A stretch of DNA of 49,885 bases. It comes from Hyphomicrobiales bacterium. GTDB taxonomy: Bacteria; Pseudomonadota; Alphaproteobacteria; Rhizobiales; Rhizobiaceae. The stretch spans positions 1-49,885 of the forward strand of contig JAFKJY010000074.1 in the NCBI GenBank assembly GCA_017305835.1, read 5' to 3'. Below are positions 16,717 to 27,000 of the stretch, one piece after another (the stretch's first letter is position 1; each line of letters opens with the position of its first letter). The notes below the pieces were generated by a model, which ran no database searches, was not told where the DNA came from, and was given only the letters and a program-made list of their open reading frames with translations. The position numbers and the translations under genes were made by a program.

Positions 16717-17716
16717 AGCGGATCCTCGGGTCGAGGACGCCGTAGACCACGTCGGCGACCAGGTTGAACAGCACGATCAGGATGGCGAAGATGAAGGCGA
16801 GCGTCTGCACCATCGGCAGGTCGTTGGCGTAGATCGCGGTGATCAGGAGCTGGCCGAGCCCGTTCACCTTGAACACCTGCTCGGTGATGATGGCGCCGCC
16901 GAAGATGGTCGGCACGCCGAGCGCGATCACGGTCACCACCGGGATCAGCGAGTTGCGCAGCACGTGGACCAGCACGACGACGTTCTCGGTCAGGCCCTTG
17001 GCGCGCGCGGTGCGCACGTAGTCCTGGTTGAGGTTGTCGAGCATGGAGGCGCGCATGAAGCGGCTGATCTGGGCGGCGTTGTAGAGCGACAGCACGGCGA
17101 CCGGCATCACCATCTGGCGCACCTGCTGCATGAAGCTGCCCCAGTCGTGTACCCTGAGGGTGGTGTCGTAGATCGACGGGAACCAGCCGAGCTGGACCGA
17201 GAAGACGACGATCATCAGCACGCCGGTGAAGAAGGTCGGCACCGAGAAGCCGACCATCGAGACGAAGGTGCCGACCTGGTCGAACAGCGAATATTGCCGG
17301 TAGGCCGAGACGATGCCGATCGGCAGCGCGATCAGCACGCCGACGAGGTAGGACATGCCGACGACCCACAGCGTCTGCGGCAGGCGCTGGGCGATGATGT
17401 CGGCCACCGGCGAGCGGGTCTGCCAGGAGATCACGCGCTGGGCGCCGGAGGCGATGTCCCAGCCGGTCATGTTGGCGATGATGTGCAGCGGCTCGTTGAT
17501 GAAGAACTGCCGGAGCCAGAGCAGGTAGCGCACCCACATGGGCTCGCCGAGCCCGAGCGCGATGCGGATCTTCTCCTTGACCTCCGGCGGGATGGTCAGC
17601 GGCATCTGCGACAGCGGGTCGCCGGGCGCGAGGTCGAGCAGCAGGAAGATCGCGAGGCTGATGAACAGCAGCGTCGGGATCGCGAGCAGCAGCCGGCGAA
17701 TGATGTAGGTCAGCAT
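16709..17716 (-). CDS. Peptide-type ABC transporter permease (DppB/OppB-like)
   Basis: First permease of the importer, 335 residues. It opens with the family signature MLTYIIRRLLLAIPTLLFIS, then a periplasmic stretch, and has five to six membrane segments and the EAA loop YVRTARAKGLTENVVVLVHVLRNSLIPV. The C-terminus, DVVYGVLDPRIRYD, is diagnostic for DppB. It lies between the binding-protein gene and the dppC-like gene. A 10-bp stem-loop (17744-17769) precedes it in the transcript. Confidence 0.94.
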   Translation of the reverse strand: MLTYIIRRLLLAIPTLLFISLAIFLLLDLAPGDPLSQMPLTIPPEVKEKIRIALGLGEPMWVRYLLWLRQFFINEPLHIIANMTGWDIASGAQRVISWQTRSPVADIIAQRLPQTLWVVGMSYLVGVLIALPIGIVSAYRQYSLFDQVGTFVSMVGFSVPTFFTGVLMIVVFSVQLGWFPSIYDTTLRVHDWGSFMQQVRQMVMPVAVLSLYNAAQISRFMRASMLDNLNQDYVRTARAKGLTENVVVLVHVLRNSLIPVVTVIALGVPTIFGGAIITEQVFKVNGLGQLLITAIYANDLPMVQTLAFIFAILIVLFNLVADVVYGVLDPRIRYD

Positions 17717-17743
17717 GTCGGGCAGCGTCCTCCCGGCCGAAGG

Positions 17744-17769
17744 CGCGCCCCGGTCAGGGCCGGGGCGCG
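17744..17769 (-). terminator. Stem-loop after the binding-protein gene, without a U-run
   Basis: CGCGCCCCGG and CCGGGGCGCG pair perfectly (10 bp) around a six-base loop. It lies 15 bases past the stop of the binding protein and 28 before the permease start. Without a U-tract it is more likely an mRNA 3'-end stabiliser or partial attenuator than a full terminator, letting the binding protein be made in excess over the permeases. Confidence 0.55.
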
Positions 17770-17783
17770 TGGTTCAGGAGGTG

Positions 17784-19484
17784 CTACTTGACGCGGAACC
17801 AGTCAGCGGTGTTCCACAGCTCGCTGTCCCAGGTGTTGAGCACGACGCCGCCCAGCGTGTTGGAATGGGCCGAGACGCGGCCGCGGTCGACAAGCGGAAC
17901 GACGACGTAGCTTTCCTTGGTCAGCATCTCGTTCAGCTTGCGGCCGATCTCGCCGCGCTTCTCGAGGTCGGCGGTCTTGCCGAGCTCGGCGACGAGCTTG
18001 TCGTAGTCGGCGTTGCAGAAGCGGTTGATGTTCTCGCCCTGCCACTGGGTCTCCGGCCGCGGCGCCTTGGAGCAGGTGTGCTCGGCCAGATAGGCCTCCG
18101 GATCGGTGCCGTCGAAGTTGTTGGCGTACATCTCGACGTCCGCGTAGAACTTCTGGAACGTGTCCGGCGAGCCCGCATCGCCGCCGAAGAAGACCGAGGC
18201 GTCGACCGTCTTCAGCTCGGCCTCGACGCCGACGTCTGCCCACCACTGCTTGATCAGCGCCTGGAAGTCCTGGCGGACGGCGTTGACCGAGGTCTGGTAG
18301 AGCAGGTGGAAGCGGCGGCCGTCCTTGACGCGCACGCCGTCGGGGCCGGGCTTCCAGCCAGCCTCGTCGAGCAGCTTCTTGGCGCCCTCGACGTCCTGCT
18401 TGATGCAGTCGGTGTTGGGCGAGGCGTAGAGCTCGGGCGCCGGGACCAGGTTGCAGGTCGGGCGGCCGGCCTGGCCGTAGCCCACGTCGACGAGGAGCTG
18501 GCGGTCGATGGCCATCGACAGCGCCTTGCGGACGTTGAGGTCGGACAGGATCGGGTGCGGGTGCTTGGCGGTGGAACGCTCCTCGCCGAGCGCCGGATCC
18601 GGGTCGGTCATGTTCATCTCGAGGCGCTCGACCAGCGAGCCGAACGCGGCGATCGGCTTGCCCTTGCCGGCCGCCGCCATCTTGGACAGTACGTCCGGGG
18701 CGAGCTGCAGGTTCCAGGCGTAGTCGAACTCGCCGGTCTCCAGCACCGCGCGGCCCGCGGCCGCGGCGTCGCCGCCGCCCTTCAGGGTGACGGTGGCGAA
18801 GGCGGGCTTGTCGGGGTCGCGGTAGTTCGGGTTGGCCTCGAGCGTCACCACGTCGTTGGGGCGGAACGAGGTGACCCGGAACGGGCCGGTGCCGATCGGG
18901 CCGAAGTTCGCGTCCGTGCAGGACGAGGCGTTGGCGCCCCGGCACTTCTCGAACTGCGCCTTCTGGATGATCGGCGACTGGGCGCCGTTGAAGGGCAGGT
19001 AGGGGTTCGGCTTGGGCTCCTTGAAGGTGATCTTCACCGTGTGGGCGTCCACCGCCTCGACGTTCTCGACGCCCTCGAACTTGGCGAGCTGGGCGCAGCC
19101 GCCGGCGGGATCGGCGCAGTACTGCCAGGTGAAGACGACGTCGTCGGCGGTGAAGGCCGAGCCGTCCGACCACTTGATGTCGGGCTTCAGCTTGTAGGTG
19201 ATCGTCTTCAGGTCCTGCGAGACGCCGCCATTGGCGACCGTCGGGATCTCCTGCGTCAGGAAGGGAACGAGGTTGCCCTTCTCGTCATAGCGCATCAGCG
19301 GCTCGAGGATGAGCGAGGACGCCTCGACGTCCTTGGTGCCGCCCGACAGATAGGGCGTCAGGATCGACGGCGCCTGCCAGTAGATGATCTTGACCTCGCC
19401 GTCGGTGCCGCGCGCGGCATAGGCGTTCGTGGCGAAGGCGGCCGCCGCGACCGTGCCTATAAGAAGCGATCTGAACGCTTTCAT
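17784..19484 (-). CDS. Peptide-type ABC transporter substrate-binding protein (SBP family 5)
   Basis: A 566-residue periplasmic binding protein. The ATG at 19484 gives a clear Sec signal peptide, MKAFRSLLIGTVAAAAFATNAYA, cut near residue 23; longer readings add an unrelated N-terminus. SBP_bac_5 features include LILEPLMRYDEKGNLVPFL, TYKLKPDIKWSDGSAFTADDVVFTW and IGTGPFRVTSF. The real ligand may be a peptide, opine or other amine compound and cannot be read from sequence. It sits between the ATPase genes and the permease genes, with about 140 non-coding bases upstream. Confidence 0.93.
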   Translation of the reverse strand: MKAFRSLLIGTVAAAAFATNAYAARGTDGEVKIIYWQAPSILTPYLSGGTKDVEASSLILEPLMRYDEKGNLVPFLTQEIPTVANGGVSQDLKTITYKLKPDIKWSDGSAFTADDVVFTWQYCADPAGGCAQLAKFEGVENVEAVDAHTVKITFKEPKPNPYLPFNGAQSPIIQKAQFEKCRGANASSCTDANFGPIGTGPFRVTSFRPNDVVTLEANPNYRDPDKPAFATVTLKGGGDAAAAGRAVLETGEFDYAWNLQLAPDVLSKMAAAGKGKPIAAFGSLVERLEMNMTDPDPALGEERSTAKHPHPILSDLNVRKALSMAIDRQLLVDVGYGQAGRPTCNLVPAPELYASPNTDCIKQDVEGAKKLLDEAGWKPGPDGVRVKDGRRFHLLYQTSVNAVRQDFQALIKQWWADVGVEAELKTVDASVFFGGDAGSPDTFQKFYADVEMYANNFDGTDPEAYLAEHTCSKAPRPETQWQGENINRFCNADYDKLVAELGKTADLEKRGEIGRKLNEMLTKESYVVVPLVDRGRVSAHSNTLGGVVLNTWDSELWNTADWFRVK

Positions 19485-19626
19485 TTGAAGTCTCCCATTT
19501 ATTTGTTCACCCGTCAGGGAAAGCAGTCCGCATCCGGTCGATGATCTTCGTATTCTTGTCCGGGCGGGCTGACCGCATTTCCGCACAACTCTCGTTTCCT
19601 GGCAATCGTGTCGCGCTACCTCCTGT

Positions 19627-20652
19627 TTATTCGGCAAAATGACAGGCGACCTTGCGGCCGTCCGCGAGCGTGCGCCACTCCGGTTCCTCTTTCGCGCAGA
19701 CCTCGGCTGCCCAGGGGCAGCGGGTGCGGAAGCGGCAGCCGGACGGCGGGTTGACCGGGCTCGGTATGTCGCCCTTGAGCAGGATGCGCTGGCGGGTCGC
19801 CTCGACCTTGGGGTCGGGCACCGGCACCGCCGAGAGCAGCGCGCGCGTGTAGGGGTGCTTGGGCGCCCGGAAGAGGTCGTGCACCTCGGCGAGCTCCATC
19901 ATCCTGCCGAGATACATGACGGCCACGCGCGTCGCGATGTAGCGGACCATCGACAGGTCGTGGCTGATGAACAGGTAGGTGAGGCCGAGCTTCCTCTGCA
20001 GGTCCTGCAGGAGGTTGACGACCTGCGCCTGGATCGAGACGTCGAGGGCCGCGATCGGCTCGTCGCAGACGATGAAGTCGGGATCGAGCGCGAGCGCGCG
20101 GGCGATGCCGATGCGCTGGCGCTGGCCGCCGGAGAACTCGTGCGGGTAGCGGTTGACGTATTCGGGGTTGAGGCCGACCGCGTCGAGCAGCTCCCGCACC
20201 CGCTCGCGCCGGCCGGCCTGCCTGAGCACGCCGTGCTCGATCAGCGGCTCCTCGACGATGGCGCCGACCGTCATGCGCGGGTTGAGCGAGGCCTGAGGGT
20301 CCTGGAAGATCATCTGCATGCGCGGCCGCATGGCGCGCAGCGCCTCGCCCTCCAGCGTCGCGATGTCGCGGCCGTCGAAGGCGATGCGGCCGCCGGTGGG
20401 CTTGTAGAGGCGCAGCAGGGCGCGGCCGGTGGTCGACTTGCCGCAGCCGCTTTCGCCGACCAGCCCCAGCGTCTCGCCGCGGCGGATGTCGAAGGTCAGC
20501 CCGTCGACCGCCCGGACCGAGCCGACCTGCCGGCGCAGCAAGCCCTGGTAGACGGGGAAGTGGAGGGCGAGGTCCTCGACGACCACCAGCGTGGCGGAGC
20601 GCGCGGCGGCGGCGACAGCAGCGGCGGGCCTGTCGAGCGCGTCAGTTGTCAC
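19627..20652 (-). CDS. Peptide-type ABC transporter ATPase (OppF/DppF-like)
   Basis: An ATPase of 341 residues from a GTG at 20652, which overlaps the end of the upstream oppD-like gene by 11 bases. Motifs are Walker [11 protein letters not shown]-loop [16 protein letters not shown], signature FSGGQRQR, Walker [13 protein letters not shown] and H-loop FISHDLSMV. The C-terminal oligopeptide/dipeptide ABC domain has the [10 protein letters not shown]...C Fe-S-type cysteine pattern found in this family. Longer ORFs in this frame reach back into the oppD-like gene and are not used. Confidence 0.93.
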   Translation of the reverse strand: MTTDALDRPAAAVAAAARSATLVVVEDLALHFPVYQGLLRRQVGSVRAVDGLTFDIRRGETLGLVGESGCGKSTTGRALLRLYKPTGGRIAFDGRDIATLEGEALRAMRPRMQMIFQDPQASLNPRMTVGAIVEEPLIEHGVLRQAGRRERVRELLDAVGLNPEYVNRYPHEFSGGQRQRIGIARALALDPDFIVCDEPIAALDVSIQAQVVNLLQDLQRKLGLTYLFISHDLSMVRYIATRVAVMYLGRMMELAEVHDLFRAPKHPYTRALLSAVPVPDPKVEATRQRILLKGDIPSPVNPPSGCRFRTRCPWAAEVCAKEEPEWRTLADGRKVACHFAE

Positions 20653-21622
20653 GCCGGCCTCCGCCCTCGGGGACGTCCAGCCAGCAGGCGACGTCGTGGC
20701 CCGGCGCGACGCGCTCGAGCGGCGGGTCCTCGCGCAGGCAGCGCTCGAACGCATGCGCGCAGCGCGCCTGGAACGGGCAGAAGGCCGGGTCGGCCATCAG
20801 CAGCGGCGGCTGGCCGCCGATCGAGCGCAGCCGCTCGTCGCGGCCGTGGCGGCCGGGAAGCGAGTCCAGCAGCGCGCGCGTGTAGGGATGGCGCGGGTTG
20901 GCGAACAGCTCGGCGGTCGTCGCATGCTCGACGATCTGGCCGCCATACATGACCATGATGCGGTCGGCGATGCCGGCCGCCACGCCGAGGTCGTGGGTGA
21001 TCCAGACGATCGCCATACCGAGCTTGCGGCGCAGCTCGCGCACGAGCTCGAGGATCTGCGCCTGCACGGTGACGTCGAGGGCCGTCGTCGGCTCGTCGGC
21101 GATCAGCACCTTGGGATCGCAGGCGAGCGCGATGGCGATGACGACGCGCTGGCGCATGCCGCCGGAGAACTGGTGCGGGAAGTCGTCCAGCCGGTCGCGC
21201 GCCGAGGGGATGCCGACCAGATCCAGCAGCTCGGCCGCGCGCTGACGCGCCGCCTTGCGGCTCATCCCCATGTGCTTCCGCAGCGGCTCCATGATCTGGT
21301 AGCCGACGCTGAAGACCGGATTGAGCGAGGTCATCGGGTCCTGGAAGACGAAGCCGATGCGCGCGCCGCGCACCTGGCGCAGCTCGGAGGCCTCGAGGCG
21401 GACCAGATCCCTGTCCTGGAAGATGACCTCGCCGGAGGCGATCTCGGCCGGCGGGATGGGCAGCAGCTTCAGCAGCGACATCATCGCCACGCTCTTGCCC
21501 GACCCGCTTTCGCCGACGACGGCAAGCAACTCGCCCTCGTCGACGTGGAAACTCACGCCGTTGACCGCGTGAACGACACCGTCCTGCGTGTGAAAGACGG
21601 TCCTCAGGTCGCGGACTGCCAA
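20642..21622 (-). CDS. Peptide-type ABC transporter ATPase (OppD/DppD-like)
   Basis: First gene of the leftward importer operon, 326 residues. The reading frame is open only a few codons above the TTG at 21622, which gives [20 protein letters not shown], the usual OppD start; no ATG is available. Motifs are [10 protein letters not shown] (Walker A), [32 protein letters not shown] and WITHDLGV. The C-terminal [14 protein letters not shown] pattern is typical. A perfect 9-bp inverted repeat lies 34 bases upstream (21656-21674). Confidence 0.92.
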   Translation of the reverse strand: MAVRDLRTVFHTQDGVVHAVNGVSFHVDEGELLAVVGESGSGKSVAMMSLLKLLPIPPAEIASGEVIFQDRDLVRLEASELRQVRGARIGFVFQDPMTSLNPVFSVGYQIMEPLRKHMGMSRKAARQRAAELLDLVGIPSARDRLDDFPHQFSGGMRQRVVIAIALACDPKVLIADEPTTALDVTVQAQILELVRELRRKLGMAIVWITHDLGVAAGIADRIMVMYGGQIVEHATTAELFANPRHPYTRALLDSLPGRHGRDERLRSIGGQPPLLMADPAFCPFQARCAHAFERCLREDPPLERVAPGHDVACWLDVPEGGGRRDN

Positions 21623-21655
21623 TACCTGGCTAATCGGCTTCCCCCAATCTCAGCG

Positions 21656-21674
21656 TCCGACGTTCAACGTCGGA
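21656..21674. promoter_or_regulatory. Perfect inverted repeat upstream of the first importer operon
   Basis: TCCGACGTT-C-AACGTCGGA: 9-bp arms around a single base. It lies between the end of pbpC and the oppD-like start, 34 bases before the latter on the same strand. Odd-centred symmetric sites of this length suit dimeric GntR- or LacI-like regulators. A hairpin with a one-base loop is unlikely, which argues against a terminator. Confidence 0.5.
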
Positions 21675-21790
21675 TCATGTTGTTCCCCGCTGCCTATGAT
21701 TATTTGTTCGCAGCGACGACAGGGAAGCATTTGACACCCGACAATTCAAGCCGGGTCTATCCGATTTAAATCGACGCTGGGGAAAGACTG

Positions 21791-24019
21791 CTACTCGATG
21801 AAGACGCGCACGGAAGCCGCGCGGCCGGCCGCGTCGATCACGGTGAGCGTGGAGAAGCCGGCGCCTTCCGGGCGCCAGCTCGCGGTGCGCCGGCGCGAGC
21901 CTTCGTCGACAGGCTTGCCGTTGGCGAGCCAGCGGAAAGGCGCGCGGCCGCCCTGCAGCTTGAGCGCGAGCGCCTCCTCGGGGCCGGGGACCTCGACGCG
22001 GGCGCCGTTGGGCGGATAGACGATCTCGGGCGCGGCCTCGACCACGCCCGCCGCGCGCGTCTCGGACGGCGTGCGCGAGAAGCGCCGCTGCGTGACCGGC
22101 AGGTCGGCGCGGGCGGTGCGGATGGCGCCGGCCGGCGGAGAGGCGAACGGCGTGAGCGCGACGCCGGAGCGGGCGAAGGCGTCGAACAGGATGGGGGCTG
22201 CCGCGTCGTAGCCGGCCAGCCCCGGCACCGCCGCGCCGTCGGGCCGGCCGACCCAGACGCCGAGCACGTGGCGGCCGTCGAAGCCGACCGACCAGGCGTC
22301 GCGGTAGCCGTAGCTGGTGCCGGTCTTGTAGGCGACGCCGAGCTTCGGCGCGCCGACCGGCGGACGCACGCCCGACAGCACGTCGACGATCTGCCAGTTG
22401 GCCGGGGCCGACAGGATGCGGGTCGAGACGGGCTGTCCCGGCGTGTCGTGCAGCAGCGTGGCGGAGCCGCCATTGGCGAGGCCCGTGTAGAGCTGGACGA
22501 GGTCGCGCAGGGTGACGCCGACGCCGCCCAGCCCCATCGCCAGCCCCGGCTTCTCGCCCGGAGGCAGCGCCGGCTGCACGCCGGCCTGGCGGAAGCGGGC
22601 GGCGAGCCGCGTCGGCCCGAGCGCGTCGAGCAGGCGGATCGCCGGCACGTTGAGGGAAAGCTGGAGCGCCTCGCGCACGGAGACGTCGCCCATATAGGCC
22701 ATGTCGAAATTGCGCGGCCGGTAGCCGGCGAAATTGGCCGGCCGGTCCTCGATGATCGTCTGCTGCGCGACCAGCCCTTCCTCGAAGGCCAGCCCGTAGA
22801 TGAAGGGCTTCAGCGTCGAGCCGGGCGAGCGCAGGGCGCGCGTCATGTCGACCCAGCCGGAGCGCGCCGCGTCGAAGAAGTCGGCGGAGCCGACCTCGGC
22901 GACGATCTCGCCGGTGCGCGCGTCGGCCATCACCATGGCGACCGAGAGCTTCGGGCCAAGCCGGGCGGCGGCGGCGCCCGCCACGCCCTCCAGCGCCTGC
23001 TGGACGGAGCGCTTGAGCGTGAGCTGGAAGCGCTGCGCGTCGGGCTTTGCCCGCAGCGCGGCTTCCGTGGCGTGGGCGGCGAGCGCCGGCATCAGGTTGC
23101 GCCCGTCGGGCACGAGGCCGGCGAGCGAGGCCCGCTGCGCCTCGCGCTCGTTCATCAGCCCGGCGCTCACCATGCGCTCCAGCACGCGGTCGCGGGCGGC
23201 CGCGGCGGTCTCGGGGTGGCGGTCGGGGCGGCGCGCCTCGGGCGACTGCGGCAGGGCGACGAGAAGGGCGGCCTCGGAGACGGTCAGCCGGTCCGGCTCC
23301 TTGCCGAACCAGGCGAGGGCTGCGGCGCGCACGCCCTCGATGTTGCCGCCATAGGGCGCCAGCGTCAGGTAGCGCGCCAGGATCTCGTCCTTGGAGAGCC
23401 GCCGCTCGATCTGCCACGCGCGAAAAGCCTGCCGCGCCTTGGCCCACAGCGAGCGCTCGCTGCGCGGCTCGATCAGGCGGGCGAGCTGCATGGTGATTGT
23501 CGAGCCGCCGGAGACGATGTGGCCGTTGGCGACGAACTGGCCGGCGGCGCGCAGGATCGCCAGCGGGTCGATGCCGGAATGCTGCCGGAAGCGGCGGTCC
23601 TCGTAGGCGACCAGCATGTCGAGGAAGCGCGGGTCGACGCGGCCGAGGTCGGCGGCGAAGCGCCAGCGGCCGTCGGGGGCGGCGAAGGCGCGCAGCAGGG
23701 CGCCGTCGCGGTCGACCACCTCGCGCGACAGCGGCGCGGGATCGAGCGGCGGCGGGAAGGCGCGGTCCAGCGCCAGCGCCGAGAGGACCGCCACGCCGGC
23801 GAGGGCGAGGGCCGTGGCGGACAGGATGCCGGCGCGGCGGAGAAGCCGGTGGTGCGGGCGCGAAAGATACCCCCACCCCTTACCCCTCCCCACAGGGGGG
23901 AGAGGGATTCTGCGCAGGTTGCGCCCGATGATCGGAAGCCAAGCGCGGCGTCCGACGCTCCCCTCCCCCTTGTGGGGAGGGGTGAGGGGTGGGGGTATGC
24001 TCGACGGGTCGTCGGTCAT
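21791..24019 (-). CDS. pbpC: Penicillin-binding protein 1C
   Basis: A class-A peptidoglycan synthase of 742 residues. After one membrane segment (about residues 60-85) comes a glycosyltransferase GT51 domain (LVAYEDRRFRQHSGIDPLA, GGSTITMQLARL), then a transpeptidase domain with the nucleophile in RSPGSTLKPF, and YKTGTSYGYRD as the KTG motif. The C-terminal BiPBP_C domain (YPPNGARVEVP onward) is specific to PBP1C. The start at 24019 lies 28 bases after the macroglobulin stop, an old gene pairing. Residues 8-51 are encoded by a palindromic repeat, giving an odd Pro/Arg-rich cytoplasmic tail. Confidence 0.94.
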   Translation of the reverse strand: MTDDPSSIPPPLTPPHKGEGSVGRRAWLPIIGRNLRRIPLPPVGRGKGWGYLSRPHHRLLRRAGILSATALALAGVAVLSALALDRAFPPPLDPAPLSREVVDRDGALLRAFAAPDGRWRFAADLGRVDPRFLDMLVAYEDRRFRQHSGIDPLAILRAAGQFVANGHIVSGGSTITMQLARLIEPRSERSLWAKARQAFRAWQIERRLSKDEILARYLTLAPYGGNIEGVRAAALAWFGKEPDRLTVSEAALLVALPQSPEARRPDRHPETAAAARDRVLERMVSAGLMNEREAQRASLAGLVPDGRNLMPALAAHATEAALRAKPDAQRFQLTLKRSVQQALEGVAGAAAARLGPKLSVAMVMADARTGEIVAEVGSADFFDAARSGWVDMTRALRSPGSTLKPFIYGLAFEEGLVAQQTIIEDRPANFAGYRPRNFDMAYMGDVSVREALQLSLNVPAIRLLDALGPTRLAARFRQAGVQPALPPGEKPGLAMGLGGVGVTLRDLVQLYTGLANGGSATLLHDTPGQPVSTRILSAPANWQIVDVLSGVRPPVGAPKLGVAYKTGTSYGYRDAWSVGFDGRHVLGVWVGRPDGAAVPGLAGYDAAAPILFDAFARSGVALTPFASPPAGAIRTARADLPVTQRRFSRTPSETRAAGVVEAAPEIVYPPNGARVEVPGPEEALALKLQGGRAPFRWLANGKPVDEGSRRRTASWRPEGAGFSTLTVIDAAGRAASVRVFIE
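23867..23998. repeat. Palindromic repeat element at the 5' end of pbpC
   Basis: Arms of about 40 bases, ATACCCCCACCCCTTACCCC at the left and its near-complement at 23957-23998, flank roughly 55 bases. Each arm holds a small hairpin CTCCCC-ACA(A)-GGGGGAG. In the pbpC frame it gives IPPPLTPPHKGEGS first and RIPLPPVGRGKGWGYL at the end. The arm sequence is nearly the same as in the element at 46958-47092. Confidence 0.85.
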
Positions 24020-24047
24020 CTTCGCGGTGCCGATGCGAGGCGGCGCA

Positions 24048-27000
24048 TCACTTCGCCGCCTCGACCTCCATCATGCCGGCCGCGGTGCGGGCGGAGAATT
24101 CCGGCCGGTACATGTCCTCCACCTGCGCGGCGGGATGGACGTAGACGCCGGGGGTCACCGCGCGCACGACATAGGCGAGCGTGTAGGTGTTCGGCCCGCC
24201 GCTGCTGTCGAGGGCGGCGACGAAGCGGTCGTCGCGGAACTCCAGATGCGCGGCCTCGGTCTCGGGCAGCCAGTCGAAGTTCGACAGGTCGGCGCTGTTG
24301 ACCAGCCCCGGATTGTCGATCTCGAGGCCCGCCGGCAGCGGGTCGGTGACCAGCGTGCGCGCCGGCCAGTCGTTCTGCTCGGTGACGTTGAGGACGACCA
24401 CGAAGCGCTCGTTCTGCCGCGCCTGCTGGATGTCGGCCGGCGAGCCGTCGAGATTGTAGTATTCGCGCGTGATCTCGTAGCCCTCGCCGCCGGCCGGCAG
24501 CGGATCGGCCGGAGCGGCGACGGTGGTGACCACCGCGTCGACCGGCGAAGCGCTGCGGTTGACGATCGAGACGGGCGTCGCCTCGATCTCGCTGCCGTCG
24601 AGGCGCTGCGACCAGCCGCCCTTGTGGGCCTCGCCGTTGACCTCGACGTCGATGGCCGCGCTGCCCTGGCTGAGGGCGCGTGCGGCGAGCAGCATCCAGG
24701 CCTGCTCCTGGGTCGAGGTGTAGCGGTCCCCGGTGCGCACGCCGGAGGCGTAGGAGACCAGCTCCGGCATCAGCCCCGGCAGCGGCCGCGTCTCGGCGGC
24801 GAGCGCCAGCATCGCGGCGCCGTCGCGCAGCGCCGAGCCGTAGTCGGAGCGGTAGTAGTCGGTCTCGCTGGAGCGGGCGAGCTCCAGCGCCGAGCGGAAC
24901 GCCTTTTCGGCGCGCAGCGTGTCGCCATAGAGCGCCAGGCTGGCGCCGATCTGGGCGCGCGCCATCGGCGTCGAAAAGTCGCCCAGCTTGGTGTCGGCGT
25001 AGTAGCGCAGGTCGCCGGCCGACGCCCGGCCGTTGCGGGCTAGGACGTAGAGCGTGTAGGCGATCTCGGGGCCTTTCTCGGTCAGGTCGACGTCGTAGCC
25101 GAGCGAGTTCTGCAGATTGTCGAGGGCGATCCGCATGCCTTCCGCCGGCACGTCGTATTTCTGCTCCCGCGCGCGGGTCAGGAAGTCGCTGACATAGGCG
25201 TCGAGCCAGAGGTCGCCGTAGCCGGGGCCCCACAGGCCGAAGCTGCCGGACGAGGACTGGTAGGAGACGACGCGGCGGATCGCGTCCTGGATGCGGTCGT
25301 GCAGCGCCGGATCGTCCGCGAGGCCGGCCTGCTTCGCCAGCTCGCCGACATAGAGGAGCGGCAGCGCGCGGCTCGTCGTCTGCTCGGCGCAGCCATAGGG
25401 ATAGCGGTCGAGCGACAGGAGCAGCGACGGCACGTCGAAGGCGGCGATCGGCGTCACCGACAGGCTGATGGACGCGCCGTCGAGCAGGCTGCCGGCCAGC
25501 AGCTCGCCGTCCACCGTCAGCTTGCCGCCATTGGCGGCGAGGTTGACGACGTGGCGCGTGGTAAGGGGAAGCGCGCTCGGCCGCACCGGCAGGGACAGGA
25601 AATGCGTGACCTCCGTGCCTTCGGCATGCGCGAGCCTGACGGTGATCGCGCCGTCGCCGGTGTGGTTGGCCGTCAGCGGCAGCTCCACCGTGCGGCGCGC
25701 GCCGGCGGCGAGCTCCAGCGCCTCGGCCGGGGCCTCGACGGCGAGCACGCCGTCGGTCTCGACCGAGAGCCGGTACTGGCCGGCCGGGCCGTCGGTGTTG
25801 GCGATGTCGAGCCGCAGCGTCGCGGTGTCGCCGGGCGCCATGAAGCGCGGCATGCCGGCGGTGACGACGACCGGATCGCGCACGATCACATCGGCCGTGC
25901 CGCTGCCGACGGCATCCTTCGTCCAGGCGACGGCCATCACCCGCACGGTGCCGTTGAACTGCGGGATGTCGAAGGAGACGACCGCGCGGCCGTCCTTGTC
26001 CATCTCCACCGGGCCGGAGAAGAAGGCGACCAGCTTTTCGGTCGGCGGGCTGCCCTCGATGGCCATGCCGCCGCCGTCGCCGCCGGTGCGGATGCGGCCC
26101 ATGGCGCCGAGCGAGCCGTCGATCAGGCGGCCGTAGAGGTCGCGGATCTCCAGCCCGAGGCTGCGCTGGCCGTAATACCAGCCGGCCGGGTCCGGCGGCG
26201 TGTAGCGGGTCAGATTGAGGATGCCGACGTCGACGGCGGCGACCGTCACATAGGCCTTCTGGCCGGCCGTGCCGGGCGCGATGACCGGAACTATCAGGGG
26301 CTTGCGCGGCTCGGACTTCTGCGGCGCCTCGATGGCGACGTCGAGCTTGCGCGCGCCGGGATCGACCTTCAGCCATTTCAGGCCGATGGCGCGCATCGGC
26401 ATGCGCGTCTCCTGCGCGTCGCCGGGGCGGAACAGGGTCGCCGTCACATAGGCGCCGGCGCCCCAGGCGGCGTCGACCGGGATGTCGATCGTGGCGCCTT
26501 CGGCCGGCACGGACGCGTTGAAGGTCCTGTAGAGCCTGTCGGCGCCGACCGTCACCAGCAGCTCGCCGGCGAAGCGCGGCGAGACGTTGAGTCTGGCGGT
26601 CTCGCCCACCCGGTAGCTGTCCTTGTCGAGCGCGATCTCCAGCCCGTCTGGCGTCTCGGTCGAAGTCGCCTCGACGAACCAGCCGGCCGAGAACTCGACG
26701 CTTGTCGCCGGGCCGGAGGCGTCGGGGCTGTCGACCTCCAGCCGGTAGCGGCCCCAGGTCACCGGAACCGTGATCTGCGGCTCGGACGCGGCGGTGGCGT
26801 CGATGCGGCCGTCGGCGACCTTGGTCGTCACCGTGATCGGCTCGTAGTTCCACGAATTGTTGGAGCGATACCACTGGTAGTGGCGGTCGATCTTCTCCAG
26901 CCGCCAGGAGAGGTTGCGCATGTCGGTGCGCTCGGCCTCAGGCGTCACCACGATGACGCGGAAGGAGGCCTGCGAGTTCTCGGCCACCTGCTCGCCGGAG

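Noticed and set aside
24016..26874. A 952-codon minus-strand frame overlapping the macroglobulin in another phase
   Set aside because: Arg-rich out-of-phase reading of the real gene.
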